Shown here: one piece after another, positions 26,401 through 34,900 of the stretch
Position numbering within the stretch: position 1 is the first letter of the stretch
Layout: the number at the start of each line of letters is the position of its first letter
DNA from: Kryptolebias marmoratus
Lineage: Eukaryota > Chordata > Actinopteri > Cyprinodontiformes > Rivulidae
Direction: 5' to 3'
Length of the DNA stretch: 64,000 nucleotides
Assembly: GCF_001649575.2 (NCBI RefSeq)
Contig: NC_051452.1
Span: 12,614,281 to 12,678,280 of the forward strand
Translations under genes and position numbers: made by a program
The notes under the pieces: model-generated
What the model was told of the DNA's origin: nothing
Databases searched by the model: none
What the model saw: only the letters and a program-made list of their open reading frames with translations

Positions 26401-27689
26401 TGCGTCTCTCGGTCAGCTGCAGTCGGCCAAGTCTCATCTCGAGGCTGTGATACGCTTTAAATCAGTCCCTCCAGGATTTCGCGGGCATTTTCCTAAAAGT
26501 TGCGATGAAAAGTTGTGATTTTTTTTTTTTTTACTAAAATCAATAAAAAACCATAACTTTTAATATATAAACCAAAAATACTTNNNNNNNNNNNNNNNNN
26601 NNNNNNNNNNNNNNNNNNNNNNNNNNNNNNNNNNNNNNNNNNNNNNNNNNNNNNNNNNNNNNNNNNNNNNNNNNNNNNNNNNNNNNNNNNNNNNNNNNNN
26701 NNNNNNNNNNNNNNNNNNNNNNNNNNNNNNNNNNNNNNNNNNNNNNNNNNNNNNNNNNNNNNNNNNNNNNNNNNNNNNNNNNNNNNNNNNNNNNNNNNNN
26801 NNNNNNNNNNNNNNNNNNNNNNNNNNNNNNNNNNNNNNNNNNNNNNNNNNNNNNNNNNNNNNNNNNNNNNNNNNNNNNNNNNNNNNNNNNNNNNNNGTGA
26901 GTTATTTGGGGTTATTTTGTATTCCACGCTACACAAACCCACAAAGAAGAGACTAGACCGCAGAAACGGTGGCGAATCACTTTAGAAACAATAAATATTG
27001 GGTTAAAGTTGCGGGAAAGTTGCGGTGTTTTGGGCAAAGTTGCGATTTTGCGGGGTTTGCTTGATTTTGCGTTAATAGTTGCGATCGCAACATCGCAAAA
27101 TCCTGGAGGGTCTGTTAAATGTTAGAATCGGCCATAAGAGCTATTGGAATATTAGAGTCAACACGTTAACAGCAGCTAATGCTGCGGATATGTGTTGTCC
27201 TGGAGGAAAGTAGACGACCCAAAGTCATCCTCAGTCCTTAAAGCTCACATCGAGGTGTAGATTAACAAGCTATTCTCAGTGGCTATTATACGAAGGGATT
27301 TCCCAGCTTGTAGAGTAAAATTGTCAAATTCAAAGGAAATGAAAAGGATTATTTCTGAAGACATACCTGTTAGAAAACTACTAAAGGTAGATTAGGAAGA
27401 TTATCTGCTAATTTAGTTACCGGGATCGCTAGAAAGCGTCTTTATAGGAACTCTTTTATACTTGTTTTGCCAGCACAGATCGCAGTTATTATTATTATTA
27501 TTATTATATTATTATTATTATAGGTCTTTGAGGTATTTCTCAAACACTCGGTGCTTTGGAAGCTGCTTTTTAGGGCACAACTGGCAAAAAAAAAAAAATA
27601 ATAATATTTTTGTTGTTCTTTTTAATCTGTTTTACTTGCTTTTAGTTTGTTTTATTTTGTGATCTACAGTGCTTTATAACAAACCTAAC

Positions 27690-27720
<31 letters not shown>

Positions 27721-28260
27721 CACTCAAAGTTGCTGAATCCCTCTGTTATTGCCGTTCTACTTTTATTTTGAAAGGATTCCAAAGTGGAAACGACAGTCAT
27801 GGGTGAGCTCTAACTGAACTGTCAGAATGCATATGGAGGCTCCTCTGCTTCGATCTGTCGGGTGGGTGGAAAACGAGGGAGCGCAGAGATCGCCGCCTCG
27901 CAGAATTAGCTAAAACGAACGTGACAAAGAGGCCGTCTGCAGCAGAACCTCGCTGCGAGTCTTCATCCCGACTGGACGGACGCACAAACGGCAAAATGAA
28001 CGCGAAGCTGAAAACGCTCTTTGTTTATTCCAGATCTCTTTTCTCGGTGTTTCCCTGCAGGAAAGCTGGGCGACGACAGCTGGCCTCCCGCTTTCCAGTT
28101 TTACGACTTCCTGAAAGTCATGGACATGCAGGAACCCGACTCCACCGAGCAGGAAGCTCCGACGGACGACGAAGAAGTCGATGTCGAAGAACATTTGGTG
28201 GCAGAGCAGCTGACTGATCACCATCCTGATATTGGTCCTAAATTTCACTCTGAACTGTAA
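9318..28260 (+). CDS. txndc16: Thioredoxin domain-containing protein 16 (ERp90), complete, 19 coding exons
   Basis: Exons: 9318-9456, 9932-10014, 10117-10190, 10331-10405, 11524-11645, 13232-13322, 13452-13611, 15679-15848, 16547-16607, 16685-16811, 16896-17042, 17147-17206, 17583-17781, 18040-18176, 18334-18418, 20474-20615, 23690-23859, 24612-24802, 28061-28260. They sum to 2,433 nt (810 residues plus TAA), with every phase consistent. Residues 1-20 form a signal peptide. Thioredoxin-like modules follow; C77 and C86 match a conserved pair. Residues 349-363 are an acidic run. The module near 417-505 has WDAV where an active thioredoxin has WCxxC, then C450, C457 and a cis-proline candidate at P474. 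Human TXNDC16 is about 825 residues and aligns along its length. ERp90 is an ER-lumen protein reported to bind the flavoprotein ERFAD. The C-terminus here is acidic and ends HSEL, which resembles an ER-retrieval signal. Confidence 0.93.
10406..11523. repeat. txndc16 intron 4: AT microsatellite and a decayed interspersed repeat
   Basis: An (AT)n tract lies at about 10758-10780. Bases 10985-11400 resemble a widespread fish interspersed repeat (phrases such as TCAGTTCATTGAGG, ACAGAGGAGTTCACGGTCGACTC and CAAACGTCTCCACTTTGGT). I cannot name the family securely, and no protein is preserved. Confidence 0.45.
11995..13055 (+). mobile_element. Decayed Tc1-like DNA transposon
   Basis: Begins with CACTATGTTGCCAAAAGTATTCACTCACC, the terminal repeat of a common fish Tc1 family. 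The plus-strand translation near 12129-12400 has the paired-type helix-turn-helix block ([20 protein letters not shown]). Later blocks match the catalytic half (DGRVW-like near 12580, then a [19 protein letters not shown] block near 12870). Frameshifts and stops break the frame, and the right terminal repeat is missing. Located in txndc16 intron 5 (11646-13231). Confidence 0.85.
13940..14878. repeat. 28-bp-type minisatellite, block 1 (T-rich orientation)
   Basis: Degenerate repeats of a unit like TTTTAGCTACTGTTTTGCTAA fill about 940 bases of txndc16 intron 7 (13612-15678). The same motif in reverse complement occurs at 24985-25500, 32590-32849, 33447-33910 and 38150-38645. Unit length is near 28 bases with many small indels. 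The block is interrupted by an L2-type insertion and resumes at 15455-15565. Confidence 0.75.
14879..15450 (-). mobile_element. L2-type LINE 3' end inserted into the minisatellite
   Basis: The minus strand encodes the C-terminal LINE block [16 protein letters not shown], then (after the N gap 15193-15270) [15 protein letters not shown] and [11 protein letters not shown]. The 3' end is TATACAAATAAAATTTGATT followed by a (TTGA)n tail, the standard L2 ending. It is strongly 5' truncated. Minisatellite sequence lies on both sides, so it inserted into the older array. Confidence 0.8.
15193..15270. other. Assembly gap (78 N)
   Basis: Run of N inside the L2-type LINE end. Confidence 1.
15455..15565. 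repeat. 28-bp-type minisatellite, block 1 continued
   Basis: TAGCTATTATGTTTTCC, TTTAGCTTTCATTTAGC and similar units resume after the LINE insertion, in the same orientation as 13940-14878. Confidence 0.65.
15861..15996 (+). mobile_element. tRNA-derived SINE
   Basis: Contains an RNA polymerase III B box (GGTTCGAGCCC, 15896-15906), an A-box-like segment about 30 bases upstream (TGGTGGTTTGTAATCC), and the fish SINE body phrase TGTGGCGACCCCTGAAG. It starts only about 12 bases after the donor of txndc16 exon 8. Confidence 0.6.
16126..16346. repeat. Short tandem array, unit about 45-50 bp
   Basis: Roughly five to six copies of GTGTGATTTGATTA...ATATTAAAATGGCCTGCCATAC in txndc16 intron 8 (15849-16546). 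Copies differ by small indels. No coding potential. Confidence 0.65.
18713..19270. mobile_element. hAT-type non-autonomous element
   Basis: The left end CAGGGGTGTCAAAC and the right-side phrase GGGCCGGATCTGGCCCGCGGGCCTTGACTTTGTCAC are the ends of a very common fish hAT family. No transposase remains. The flanking 8-bp sequences do not match, so the right boundary is approximate. Located in txndc16 intron 15 (18419-20473). Confidence 0.65.
19601..19814. mobile_element. hAT-type MITE with exact 8-bp target duplication
   Basis: Starts CAGGGGCGTCCAATC and ends in the inverse GGTTGGAGACCCCTG. It is flanked by GTTTAGGT at 19593-19600 and again at 19815-19822. The inverted repeats extend inward (TGTTTTACTYGT / ACAAGTAAAACA), so the 214-bp element can fold on itself. 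It lies in txndc16 intron 15. An 8-bp duplication with CAG ends is diagnostic of hAT. Confidence 0.85.
20429..20459 (+). repeat. (TG)n microsatellite at the txndc16 exon 16 acceptor
   Basis: About 15 TG units end 14 bases before exon 16 (20474). The acceptor GTGCGTAG has no normal pyrimidine tract, so splicing of this exon probably depends on the repeat. UG-rich RNA is the known target of TDP-43. Confidence 0.9.
20627..20646 (+). repeat. (TG)n microsatellite at the txndc16 exon 16 donor
   Basis: Ten TG units begin 11 bases after the end of exon 16 (20615), just past the donor GTACGTACGTA. Confidence 0.9.
21379..22315 (-). mobile_element. L2-type LINE 3' part, 5' truncated
   Basis: The minus strand has an open frame of about 200 codons (22112-21510) with the L2 C-terminal blocks [43 protein letters not shown] and [12 protein letters not shown]. 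Upstream (22310-22120) it matches the end of the reverse transcriptase ([16 protein letters not shown]). The 3' end is AAATAAAATTATTATTATTATT, an (ATT)n tail. Located in txndc16 intron 16 (20616-23689). Confidence 0.85.
22640..22960 (+). repeat. Interspersed repeat family R1, copy 1
   Basis: Shares long blocks with 47405-47790 (for example AATCTACGTTTAAAT, TATGTCTTCAGAAATAATC, AAATCGCCAAATT) and, in reverse complement, with 27290-27440. No protein and no terminal repeats recognised. In txndc16 intron 16. Confidence 0.6.
23884..24490 (+). repeat. Interspersed repeat family R2 with internal tandem units and DR1 motifs, copy 1
   Basis: Three to four units of roughly 110-130 bases, each carrying an ACAGCTGGACACCTC block and a GATCACCATTGAATTCA-like block. 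Each of the three main units carries GGGTCAAAGGTCA (24021, 24148, 24276). The right flank has CTGTCTGTTAGCAAAGATCAGG. Copies also occur at 30826-31690 (opposite strand) and 48219-48640. Located in txndc16 intron 17 (23860-24611). Confidence 0.75.
24985..25500. repeat. 28-bp-type minisatellite, block 2 (A-rich orientation)
   Basis: Units such as AGTAGCTGAAAGCCAAAATT then AGCAAAAT repeat with a period of about 28 bases. This is the reverse complement of the block in intron 7. Located in txndc16 intron 18 (24803-28060). Confidence 0.75.
26463..27114. mobile_element. DNA transposon with CAG...CTG inverted ends, interior partly missing
   Basis: The left end CAGTCCCTCCAGGATTTCGCG and the reverse complement of the right end (CAGACCCTCCAGGATTTTGCG) match closely. 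Flanks carry TTAAAT on both sides (26457-26462 and 27115-27120). The interior is rich in GTTGCG/CGCAA phrases and contains a 313-base gap. The CAG ends suggest hAT, but the direct repeat visible is 6 bp rather than 8. In txndc16 intron 18. Confidence 0.65.
26584..26896. other. Assembly gap (313 N)
   Basis: Run of N inside the inverted-end element in txndc16 intron 18. Confidence 1.
27290..27440 (-). repeat. Interspersed repeat family R1, fragment (reverse orientation)
   Basis: Reverse complement of blocks seen at 22640-22760, including GATTATTTCTGAAGACATA and TAGATTAGGAAGATTATCTGC. In txndc16 intron 18. A poly-T tract (about 27691-27713) follows downstream. Confidence 0.55.
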
Positions 28261-28431
28261 CACTACTAGATGGTTCTAAGATTTACCAAACCTACTCTCT
28301 CAATGCATTATCTGTTGGGGTTTCCTTGGGAAGGTTTTCAGTAAATTTGTTTTCTGGTGTGTTGCTTCTGTCGATTGACTTATTCCCAACAAGGACCGTG
28401 GTGTAACTGATAAGGTAAAGTTATCATTATA

Positions 28432-28437
28432 AATAAA
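28432..28437 (+). terminator. txndc16: Polyadenylation signal of txndc16
   Basis: AATAAA lies 172 bases after the stop codon, with T-rich sequence just downstream (28441-28460). It implies a 3' UTR of about 190 bases. The 3' UTR itself (28261-28431) contains no other recognisable element. Confidence 0.7.
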
Positions 28438-28449
28438 GTTTAATATTGT

Positions 28450-29114
28450 TTCTATTTTTCTGCATCATCAATTATTTGTCCTGAAATATGTCGCCTTGTG
28501 ATACAAAATATCAATGAGTATGTCCAGCTTTCGATAAAGAGTATTAATCCTATTCAAATAATTACAGATATAATATTTTATATGATGTAATTTATCGATT
28601 ATAACTGATTTTTCACTGAAACCTGTAGGAAAGTCTTTCTCCTGGTTTCTATGGGTGGTTGATTTTTTATTGGGCGATTTATCAAACGGAATGTGCTCGA
28701 CTGTGACGTCCCAAAAATGAAAAAAACGACCCACTTCCAAAGACGACAAACTCAAAGTTTAATGTGACGAACACCCACTTCACCCCGTTTCTCCTAATAG
28801 GCGCCGCTCCTCTTCACTTCAACCTCGGGTTCTTTACCAGAAGGCTTCGGAACTAAAGGGTTCTGCGTACAGTCTTACCGGATCTGAGGACTTCCCTCTT
28901 CTGGACACAGATCTGGAAGCTTGTTCCTTGGTTCAGTGGTGTTGTCACGTGACTTTGGTATAAAAAGGGTTTGAACTCCAGGGGAGAAATGGTCCTGTGC
29001 CGACTCGGGCGTCGCCCGGATCAGTAAGGTCTGAATCCGATGTTGGGGAACCTGGACATTCTGGTGAAAATGGGCTACCGGAACAAAATATTTAGGAGTG
29101 AGGACAGAGAAATG

Positions 29115-29152
<38 letters not shown>

Positions 29153-29339
29153 CAAACTGGCAGGGCCTTCAATGTAAGGCTCAGAGTAAATCTAACAATA
29201 ATTCAGGTCACAGCACTGGTCCAGGTGGAATTTCTATAGGAAGAAAAACAAAGAAAATCATGTTAGTGATAGAAATAATTACAGTAGAGCAAGTAAGACA
29301 GCAGCAGAGTGAGGAAATGTGATTAGTTTGTCCTCCAGC
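28450..29339. other. Intergenic sequence downstream of txndc16
   Basis: AT-rich to 28680, then more GC-balanced sequence with the E-box/TATA pair and a (TA)n tract (29120-29148). No coding segment recognised. Confidence 0.5.
28946..28968 (+). promoter_or_regulatory. Orphan E-box plus TATA-box pair
   Basis: CACGTG (28946-28951) is followed eight bases later by TATAAAAAGG (28959-28968), a strong TATA form. No gene follows in the next kilobases. It may belong to an unrecognised repeat (28740-29080) with its own promoter. Confidence 0.3.
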
Positions 29340-29600
29340 AGTCTAAGCCTATAGCAGCAGAACTAAGGGATAGCTCAGGAAACCCAAGCCAACCCTAACT
29401 ACGGGATTTATCAAAAAGGAAAGTCTTAAGCCGAATCTTAAAGTAGACGGGGTGTCAGCCTCACGGACAGAAACTGGAAGTTGGTTCCACAAGAGAGGAG
29501 CCTGATAGCTGAAGGTTCTGCCTCCTGTTCTACTTTTAGAAACTGTAGGAACCACAAGGAAACCTGCAGTCTGAGAGCGAAGTTCTCTGTTAGGAAAATA
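29340..29600 (-). mobile_element. LINE C-terminal fragment
   Basis: The minus strand translates to the LINE block SYQAPLLWNQLPVSVREADT, followed by an FGLRLSFL-like end. It is a short decayed copy of a widespread fish LINE 3' coding end. Confidence 0.6.
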
Positions 29601-29619
29601 TGGAACAATAAGCTTGTTT

Positions 29620-30560
29620 GTTGAGAGCTTTGTTTGTTAGATAAATCCTAAAAATTAATTTAAAAAATTGATTTATTCACAGCTTGTGTGTCAAAAGCTT
29701 GTTCTCGTGTCTTCTGTTCAAATGCTGGACGTTGGAATAGTTTTCTGAAATGGCAAAAATGAACCAATTAGATTTTTTTTAGTGTGTGTGTGTGTGTGTG
29801 TGTACACAGATCTGAATTCGGGAAATTCAGTGAGTGCGTTCCAAGTTGTGAAAAAGCCATGATCATTTCATAGTTTACTTGCAGATTAAACTTTGACCTG
29901 CAGACACCTTAACAGGTCATTCAAGGGGTTCACAGACAGATAGGAAATTATAACCTTTTCTTTAAAACCCCGCTTCAAAAGCTCTGAATTATTGCGTTAA
30001 TATTTGCTTGTACGGGGAACAGGGGCACAACTGAACTGGTTGGGAATTGGATGAGAAGAGCTCTCAGACAGCAGCTCACGAACCGTAAATGCCTCCCGTC
30101 CTGAAGGGGATTTCTACCTCACGATGTCGGAGCCCAGTGCTGTTTAGGTCGATCAGTGTCAGAGTTGCAGTGAGCAGACTATAAACGCACAAACAGCTCA
30201 GGCCGGGCACACGGTCGCATCGTTTTCCCGTCATCTATGAATGGATTTCACCGTGCACGCCGGTGGCTGGGTTTTTCCACTGGAGTCGGCGATTAAGCTG
30301 CCTCGATTTGGTGTATAAAATGTCCTGTTTCCAGATGTCTGAGCTGAAAGGATTAACTGAGCTCATGTCAGCTAAGAAAGCGCCAAAGCTGGTTTGAGTT
30401 GTTGCCATTGAACAGTTGGCTTTCCTGACTCCCAGGAGTAGAGCGCTTTCAACGGTTTGGGAAAGCCCTGATGGTGATGTCATGGCTTTTGAAGCTTTTG
30501 ATTGGTTAGTTGACAACATCTAAGTTAACTGGAGAGGCACAGGTGGATGTCTTTTAAGGC
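29620..30560. other. Intergenic, no recognised feature
   Basis: Contains a (GT)n tract near 29783-29803 and mixed sequence. No exon-like segment seen. Confidence 0.45.
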
Positions 30561-30803
30561 ACACCTCAAACACTCTGCTTCTTTGTGGGACATTATGTGA
30601 AAATCCAAAAGAAATCAACCAAGATATCAGGAAGAGAACCCGCTGGTTCATCCTTGGGTACAAGTTCCAGATACCTGAAGGTTCATCTGTTCAAACATTT
30701 CTACACAAGTATGAACACCATGGGAACGTCCTGCCAATCTGATCCAACATGGGCTGAAAGAAACTCAGTGAGGAAGAAGCCATTACTCCCAAAGAAACAT
30801 TAA
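30560..30803 (+). mobile_element. Tc1-type transposase N-terminal fragment
   Basis: Plus-strand translation gives SKEINQDIRKR-like, SGSSLGTSSRYLKV, and KYEHHGN-like blocks: the DNA-binding helix-turn-helix region of Tc1 transposases. It then jumps to a later SARKKPLL-like block, so it carries an internal deletion and stops. Confidence 0.7.
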
Positions 30804-30825
30804 AAAAAATAAAGAAAAATAGTGC

Positions 30826-31690
30826 GGTCTGGATCAGAGTCTGGATCGCCACCAAAATTGAATCCATTGTTTTTGTAACAACCCCAACATTTCCTGATCT
30901 TTGCTATCAGACAAGCAAACACACCAACGGACACAACTAAAAACAGAACTTCCTTGGTGGAGGGAACTAAAGGGTCACATGCTGGAGCAGAGACAAAGGG
31001 GTTACCTGTGACTGTGACCTTTGACCCCATAAATCTTGGAATCAACAGGCTTCATCTTTGACCCATGAGGTGTCCGGCTGTGGAGTTTGACATTCCTACA
31101 TTACACTGCTGCACAGTTAGAGCACAAGGTCAACTGTGATGTTGACCTTTGACCCCATGATCTTGAATTCAACAGTGATCACTCCTAACCTAAAAGGTGT
31201 CCAGCTGTGCAGTTTAATTTTCCTCCGATATATGGTTGCATAGTTGGAGCACGGGCTCATCTGTGACCTTGACCTTGGAACCCGTAACCTTGAAATCAAT
31301 GGAGATGACCCTTGACCTAAGAGGTTTCCAACTGTGCAGTTTAGTTTTCCTCTGTTACGTCATTACATAGTTAGAGCACAAGGTCATCTGTGATCATGAC
31401 CTTTGACCCTGTCTCCTTGAAATCCATGGTGATCACCCTTGACTCATGAGGTGTCCAGCTGTAGAGTTTAATGTTCCTGTTATACTGCTGCAGAGTTAGA
31501 ACAAGGGCTGATCTGTGACCTTTGACCTTGAACTGTGACCAGATCACTACCAAACTCAAATCACTTGTTCCATGTTTGATGTTTCATGATAATTTCCTGA
31601 AAATCCATTCATAACTTTTTAAGTAATTTTGTCTACGTACAGACAGACAGACGCTACCAGAGACCTAACCTCCTTGGCGGAGCTTTGACC
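30826..31690 (-). repeat. Interspersed repeat family R2, copy 2 (longest)
   Basis: Reverse-orientation copy with at least five internal units. DR1 motifs in the form TGACCTTTGACCC lie at 31015, 31143 and 31397, and TGACCTTTGACCT lies at 31516; a decayed one lies near 31265. The right end (CTCCTTGGCGGAGCTTTGACC) resembles the start of the repeat at 34440. Confidence 0.75.
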
Positions 31691-32395
31691 AATCTTTGCC
31701 CTCTCCTCTTTCTGGCACGTCTTAGTTAAACAGTGGATATTCAGTAGATTAATTTAGTGGGTTTATGTCCTGAGAAAAAAAAAGGACCCAGTTCTCGACA
31801 CAATCTCCAGAAGATCTTAATTTTCCCCTCTGGAGACGCTTCACCAGTGGGAGTCATTGTAGAGAAGTTTTCTGTTCGTCAGCATGCACGATTCAAAAAA
31901 AAAAAAAAAAAAGACCAACTTCAGATGTTGTCTGAACTATCTTTACAGCGGATCAGAGTTTAAATCAAGCTCTGGAGCGCGTCAGCGGACCTCGAAGCAC
32001 TGAAACGAGGAATCCGGCTTGGAAGCAAGGCCAGCAGATGCGAGCGTGGCGTAGGCCTGGTGGGGGAACCATGTGCAGAAACCAACAGATTTATTTGGAA
32101 ACTGTATCTAAAACAGGCTGCTTTCAGCAACTCTGATGTGTGGGGGGGTAACAGGATGTTGTTGCAGCAGAGCTCATCAGTGTAAACAACATGATACGAG
32201 TCCGCTCACATTTGATATACGGTGTGAGTTTGTGTGACTTTATGAAATCAAGTTCCGGGGAATGGGGTTAGAGCAATAAGGAATACTGTGGGTGGGAATC
32301 AAAACTCCCCGAAGCTTTGTGATGATCAGACCTCAAATGGCCTCCAGCCATAATTACAGAGAATAAGTCCTGAGGGAGGTCAGTTAGTCTGCGTT

Positions 32396-32434
<39 letters not shown>

Positions 32435-32589
32435 ATCTGCATCAAAGATCTCAGGCTGCATCGCTCCACAACCGAGTCAAAGAAAGAGCTGAGCCCAAAG
32501 TGGATTTGGGGGACCACCTGGCTTCTGCTTCTGATGGGATCTTTCAGTGGAAATCAGGCGAGTCGACTTGCTGAAAGCGAAAACAGGGG
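31691..32589. other. Intergenic, no gene recognised
   Basis: Holds an A-tract near 31895-31912 and an (AC)n microsatellite at 32399-32432. Nothing else is supported. Confidence 0.45.
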
Positions 32590-32849
32590 AACAGGGTAGC
32601 TACAAGCTGCTAGAAGACAAAATTAGCAAAACAATAGCTAAAAAGTAGCATAAGCAAACAGCAGGTAAAAGATTGAACTTGCAAAAAACATTGTTAAAAG
32701 CTAAAACTAGCAAAATGATGGCTAAAAGCTAAATTGAGCAAAACAGAAGCTAAAATTAAAACTTTGCAAAACTATCTAAAAGAGAAAAAAAGTAGCTACA
32801 AGCTACAATTAGCCAAACATGAGCTAAAAACTAAAATGATTAGAAAAAT
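32590..32849. repeat. 28-bp-type minisatellite, block 3
   Basis: A-rich units (AAAATTAGCAAAACAATAGC and variants). Interrupted at 32850 by a solo LTR and resumed at 33447. Confidence 0.7.
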
Positions 32850-33446
32850 TGACAAGAACACAAGGTAACTAGTCCATGAGCGAGACCAAAACCAGACGCA
32901 GAGACAACAGCTGAAGGTAAGTGTAGTTTTATTTACAGGTGCCAATATTTATATATACAGTGCGGTGGTTGGTGGAGTGATCTGTGGAGCAAAGGAACAG
33001 GGTGAGTCTCGGGTACAAATCCTGGTATCAGCCGAGCGCTGCAAAGTGGCTTCAGTAATGGTTTCTTTGTCCTTACAGATTCTGAAGGTGTCCAGCGACG
33101 TGGAGAAGATGACGGAGGTATGAGGAGATCCAGAGGTCGACAAGCCAGTAATCCTTCCAGGTGAGTATCCCGTAGTCCAAGGTAAGTATCCGTGGTGTTC
33201 GTAGTCCTGTAGCGTGGCGAAGTACCTGACGTCAAAGTACACAAAGATCGTAGTTAGAATTTAACCAATTTAGGTTAGAGACTGTGGCTGAGAATCTAAC
33301 CCAGTAGATTCGATGCTCCAGCGACGGTCTGGTCTCAGCTGGAGGCTTAAGTATTGGCAGTCGTCATTATCTGGATCTGGAACACCTGTGAAGGGAAAAG
33401 TTGGAGGAGCCGCCCCAAGGCGGGGCTAAAACTCCAGATCCCTACA
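32850..33446 (-). mobile_element. Solo LTR of a Ty3/gypsy-type family (597 bp)
   Basis: Bounded by TG...CA (TGACAAG at left, CCCTACA at right) and flanked by the 5-bp duplication AAAAT at 32845-32849 and 33447-33451. In minus orientation it has a TTAAG-type TATA region (near 33340-33350), a CGCTGGAGCAT block shared with the other copies, and AATAAA upstream of the end (near 32930). It inserted into the minisatellite. No internal coding region remains. Confidence 0.85.
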
Positions 33447-33910
33447 AAAATAGCTAAAAGGGAAAATAGTAAAGTAAAAGAAAGTAAAAAGAAGTAAAAG
33501 AAATGCTAAAAGCTAAAAGTGTCAGGTTTTGTTTTGACGGTGTGTTTCTTTTTGTATTTTGTTTTTGTTTCTTTTATTTTTGAATAAATTTTTTGTTTTT
33601 TTTGATAATGAGTCTGCACTCTGGGTTCATCCCGCTCTCCACCGTTCCTTACAAAAAGTTATTAAAGAGGTAGTTAAAAGCCAAAATTAGCAAAACAGTA
33701 GCTGAAAGCTAAAACTGTCAAAACAATGGCTAAAAGGTAAAATACGCAAGCAGCAGGTGAAAGCTAGAACTTGCAAAATAGTAGCTAAAAAAAGCTAAAT
33801 CTAGATAAACTGTAGGTAAAAGTCAAAATTAACAAAACTAGCTAAAAGCTAAAATTGAGAAAAACTGTAGCTACAAGCTACAATTAGGAAAACAGTAGCT
33901 AAACACTCAA
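33447..33910. repeat. 28-bp-type minisatellite, block 3 continued
   Basis: Same unit and orientation as 32590-32849. A second short LTR interrupts it at 33520-33653. Confidence 0.7.
33520..33653 (+). mobile_element. Shortened LTR (134 bp) with 5-bp target duplication
   Basis: Starts TGTCAGGTTTTG and ends GTTCCTTACA. It is flanked by AAAAG at 33515-33519 and 33654-33658. It contains GAATAAA (33581-33587) and the block GAGTCTGCACTCTGGGTTC, which matches in reverse the 63135, 46274 and 44131 LTRs. It is about a third of the length of those copies, with no TATA segment. Confidence 0.75.
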
Positions 33911-34439
33911 ATTAGTACTTTATTTTTACAAATAAAAAATCCCCCCAGAAGATGCAGATGTATAAGAGACATATTTAGGCCCAAAATGTAACACAAAGAC
34001 ACATAAATCTACACTAATGTCACTAATGAACCTCTGGAATAAGTCTGTAAAGAAACCAAAGCAGATTTAGAAAATGTTTGTCTTCGGTTGTCTCAGCAGC
34101 GTTTTTTTTTTTCTCAGATCAATAAACAGGAAATGTGTTTTTGGGTCAATTAGCGAGTCTCTAAGAGGTTTTTATTCAGTTTGTCACCCAGTTCTGGGAA
34201 AAAGACACAACATATTCTGCCGTCTGGGAGAAGATGACAGGAAACGTCGTGTCTTTTGGATGGGAACAGTAACCCAGTCATCTCCATCTTTTCCAGGATC
34301 TGATTGCTCATTTCGAGTTGTGATACTTTTACTTTTTGAGGAGTTTAGTCGTCAAAGAATGATCTATAACATGTGTGATGAATATTATGTGGATCTTTTT
34401 TTATTGGATGACTTTTAGATAAATGTCACTAGCTTACAA
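33911..34439. other. Intergenic, no gene recognised
   Basis: A 114-codon open frame (34074-34418) has no recognisable domain and no exon context; I do not call it. Confidence 0.4.
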
Positions 34440-34900
34440 AAGGTCAAACTTGGCGGAGTGATTTTTAATTGCTTGTGTGTGTGTGCATGTGTTTGGTTAT
34501 GTCTGTTACCAAAATATCTCTGAAACCACGGAGCAGATTTTAATGAAATTCTCAGAAAGTAATCACTGGAAATAGGTCTACAACTGATTCACTTTTGGAG
34601 TCAACTCGATTCAAGATGGCCACCACAGCTGATTGACCTTAAAAACACAAAAATGGCAACAACTGCCCCAATTTTACAGACTGTGAGCTAAGATTCAGGA
34701 CAATGGTAAATGAGACGGATCTGCAACACATATTCAGAGTGCTGACTGATTAAAAATTAGCATTAACTGTTGGAGTCAACCCAGTTTGCCTGTTAGCAAA
34801 ATATCTCCTCAAGTACTGGATGGTATTTATTAAAACTTTTATAAAACTTTCAGAAAATAACTGCTGCAGGTGCATGTATAAGTGATTAAAATTTGGAGTC
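34440..34900 (+). repeat. Interspersed repeat family R3, copy 1
   Basis: Shares blocks with 60180-60480: CTGTTAGCAAAATATCTC-like, GAAATTCTCAGAAAGTAATC-like, TTCAAGATGGCCACCACAGC and CACAAAAATGGC. A second partial unit starts near 34790. No protein recognised. Confidence 0.6.

Noticed and set aside
34074..34418. Open frame of 114 codons
   Set aside because: No domain, no splice context, low-complexity F/R/S-rich start; consistent with chance in AT-rich DNA.
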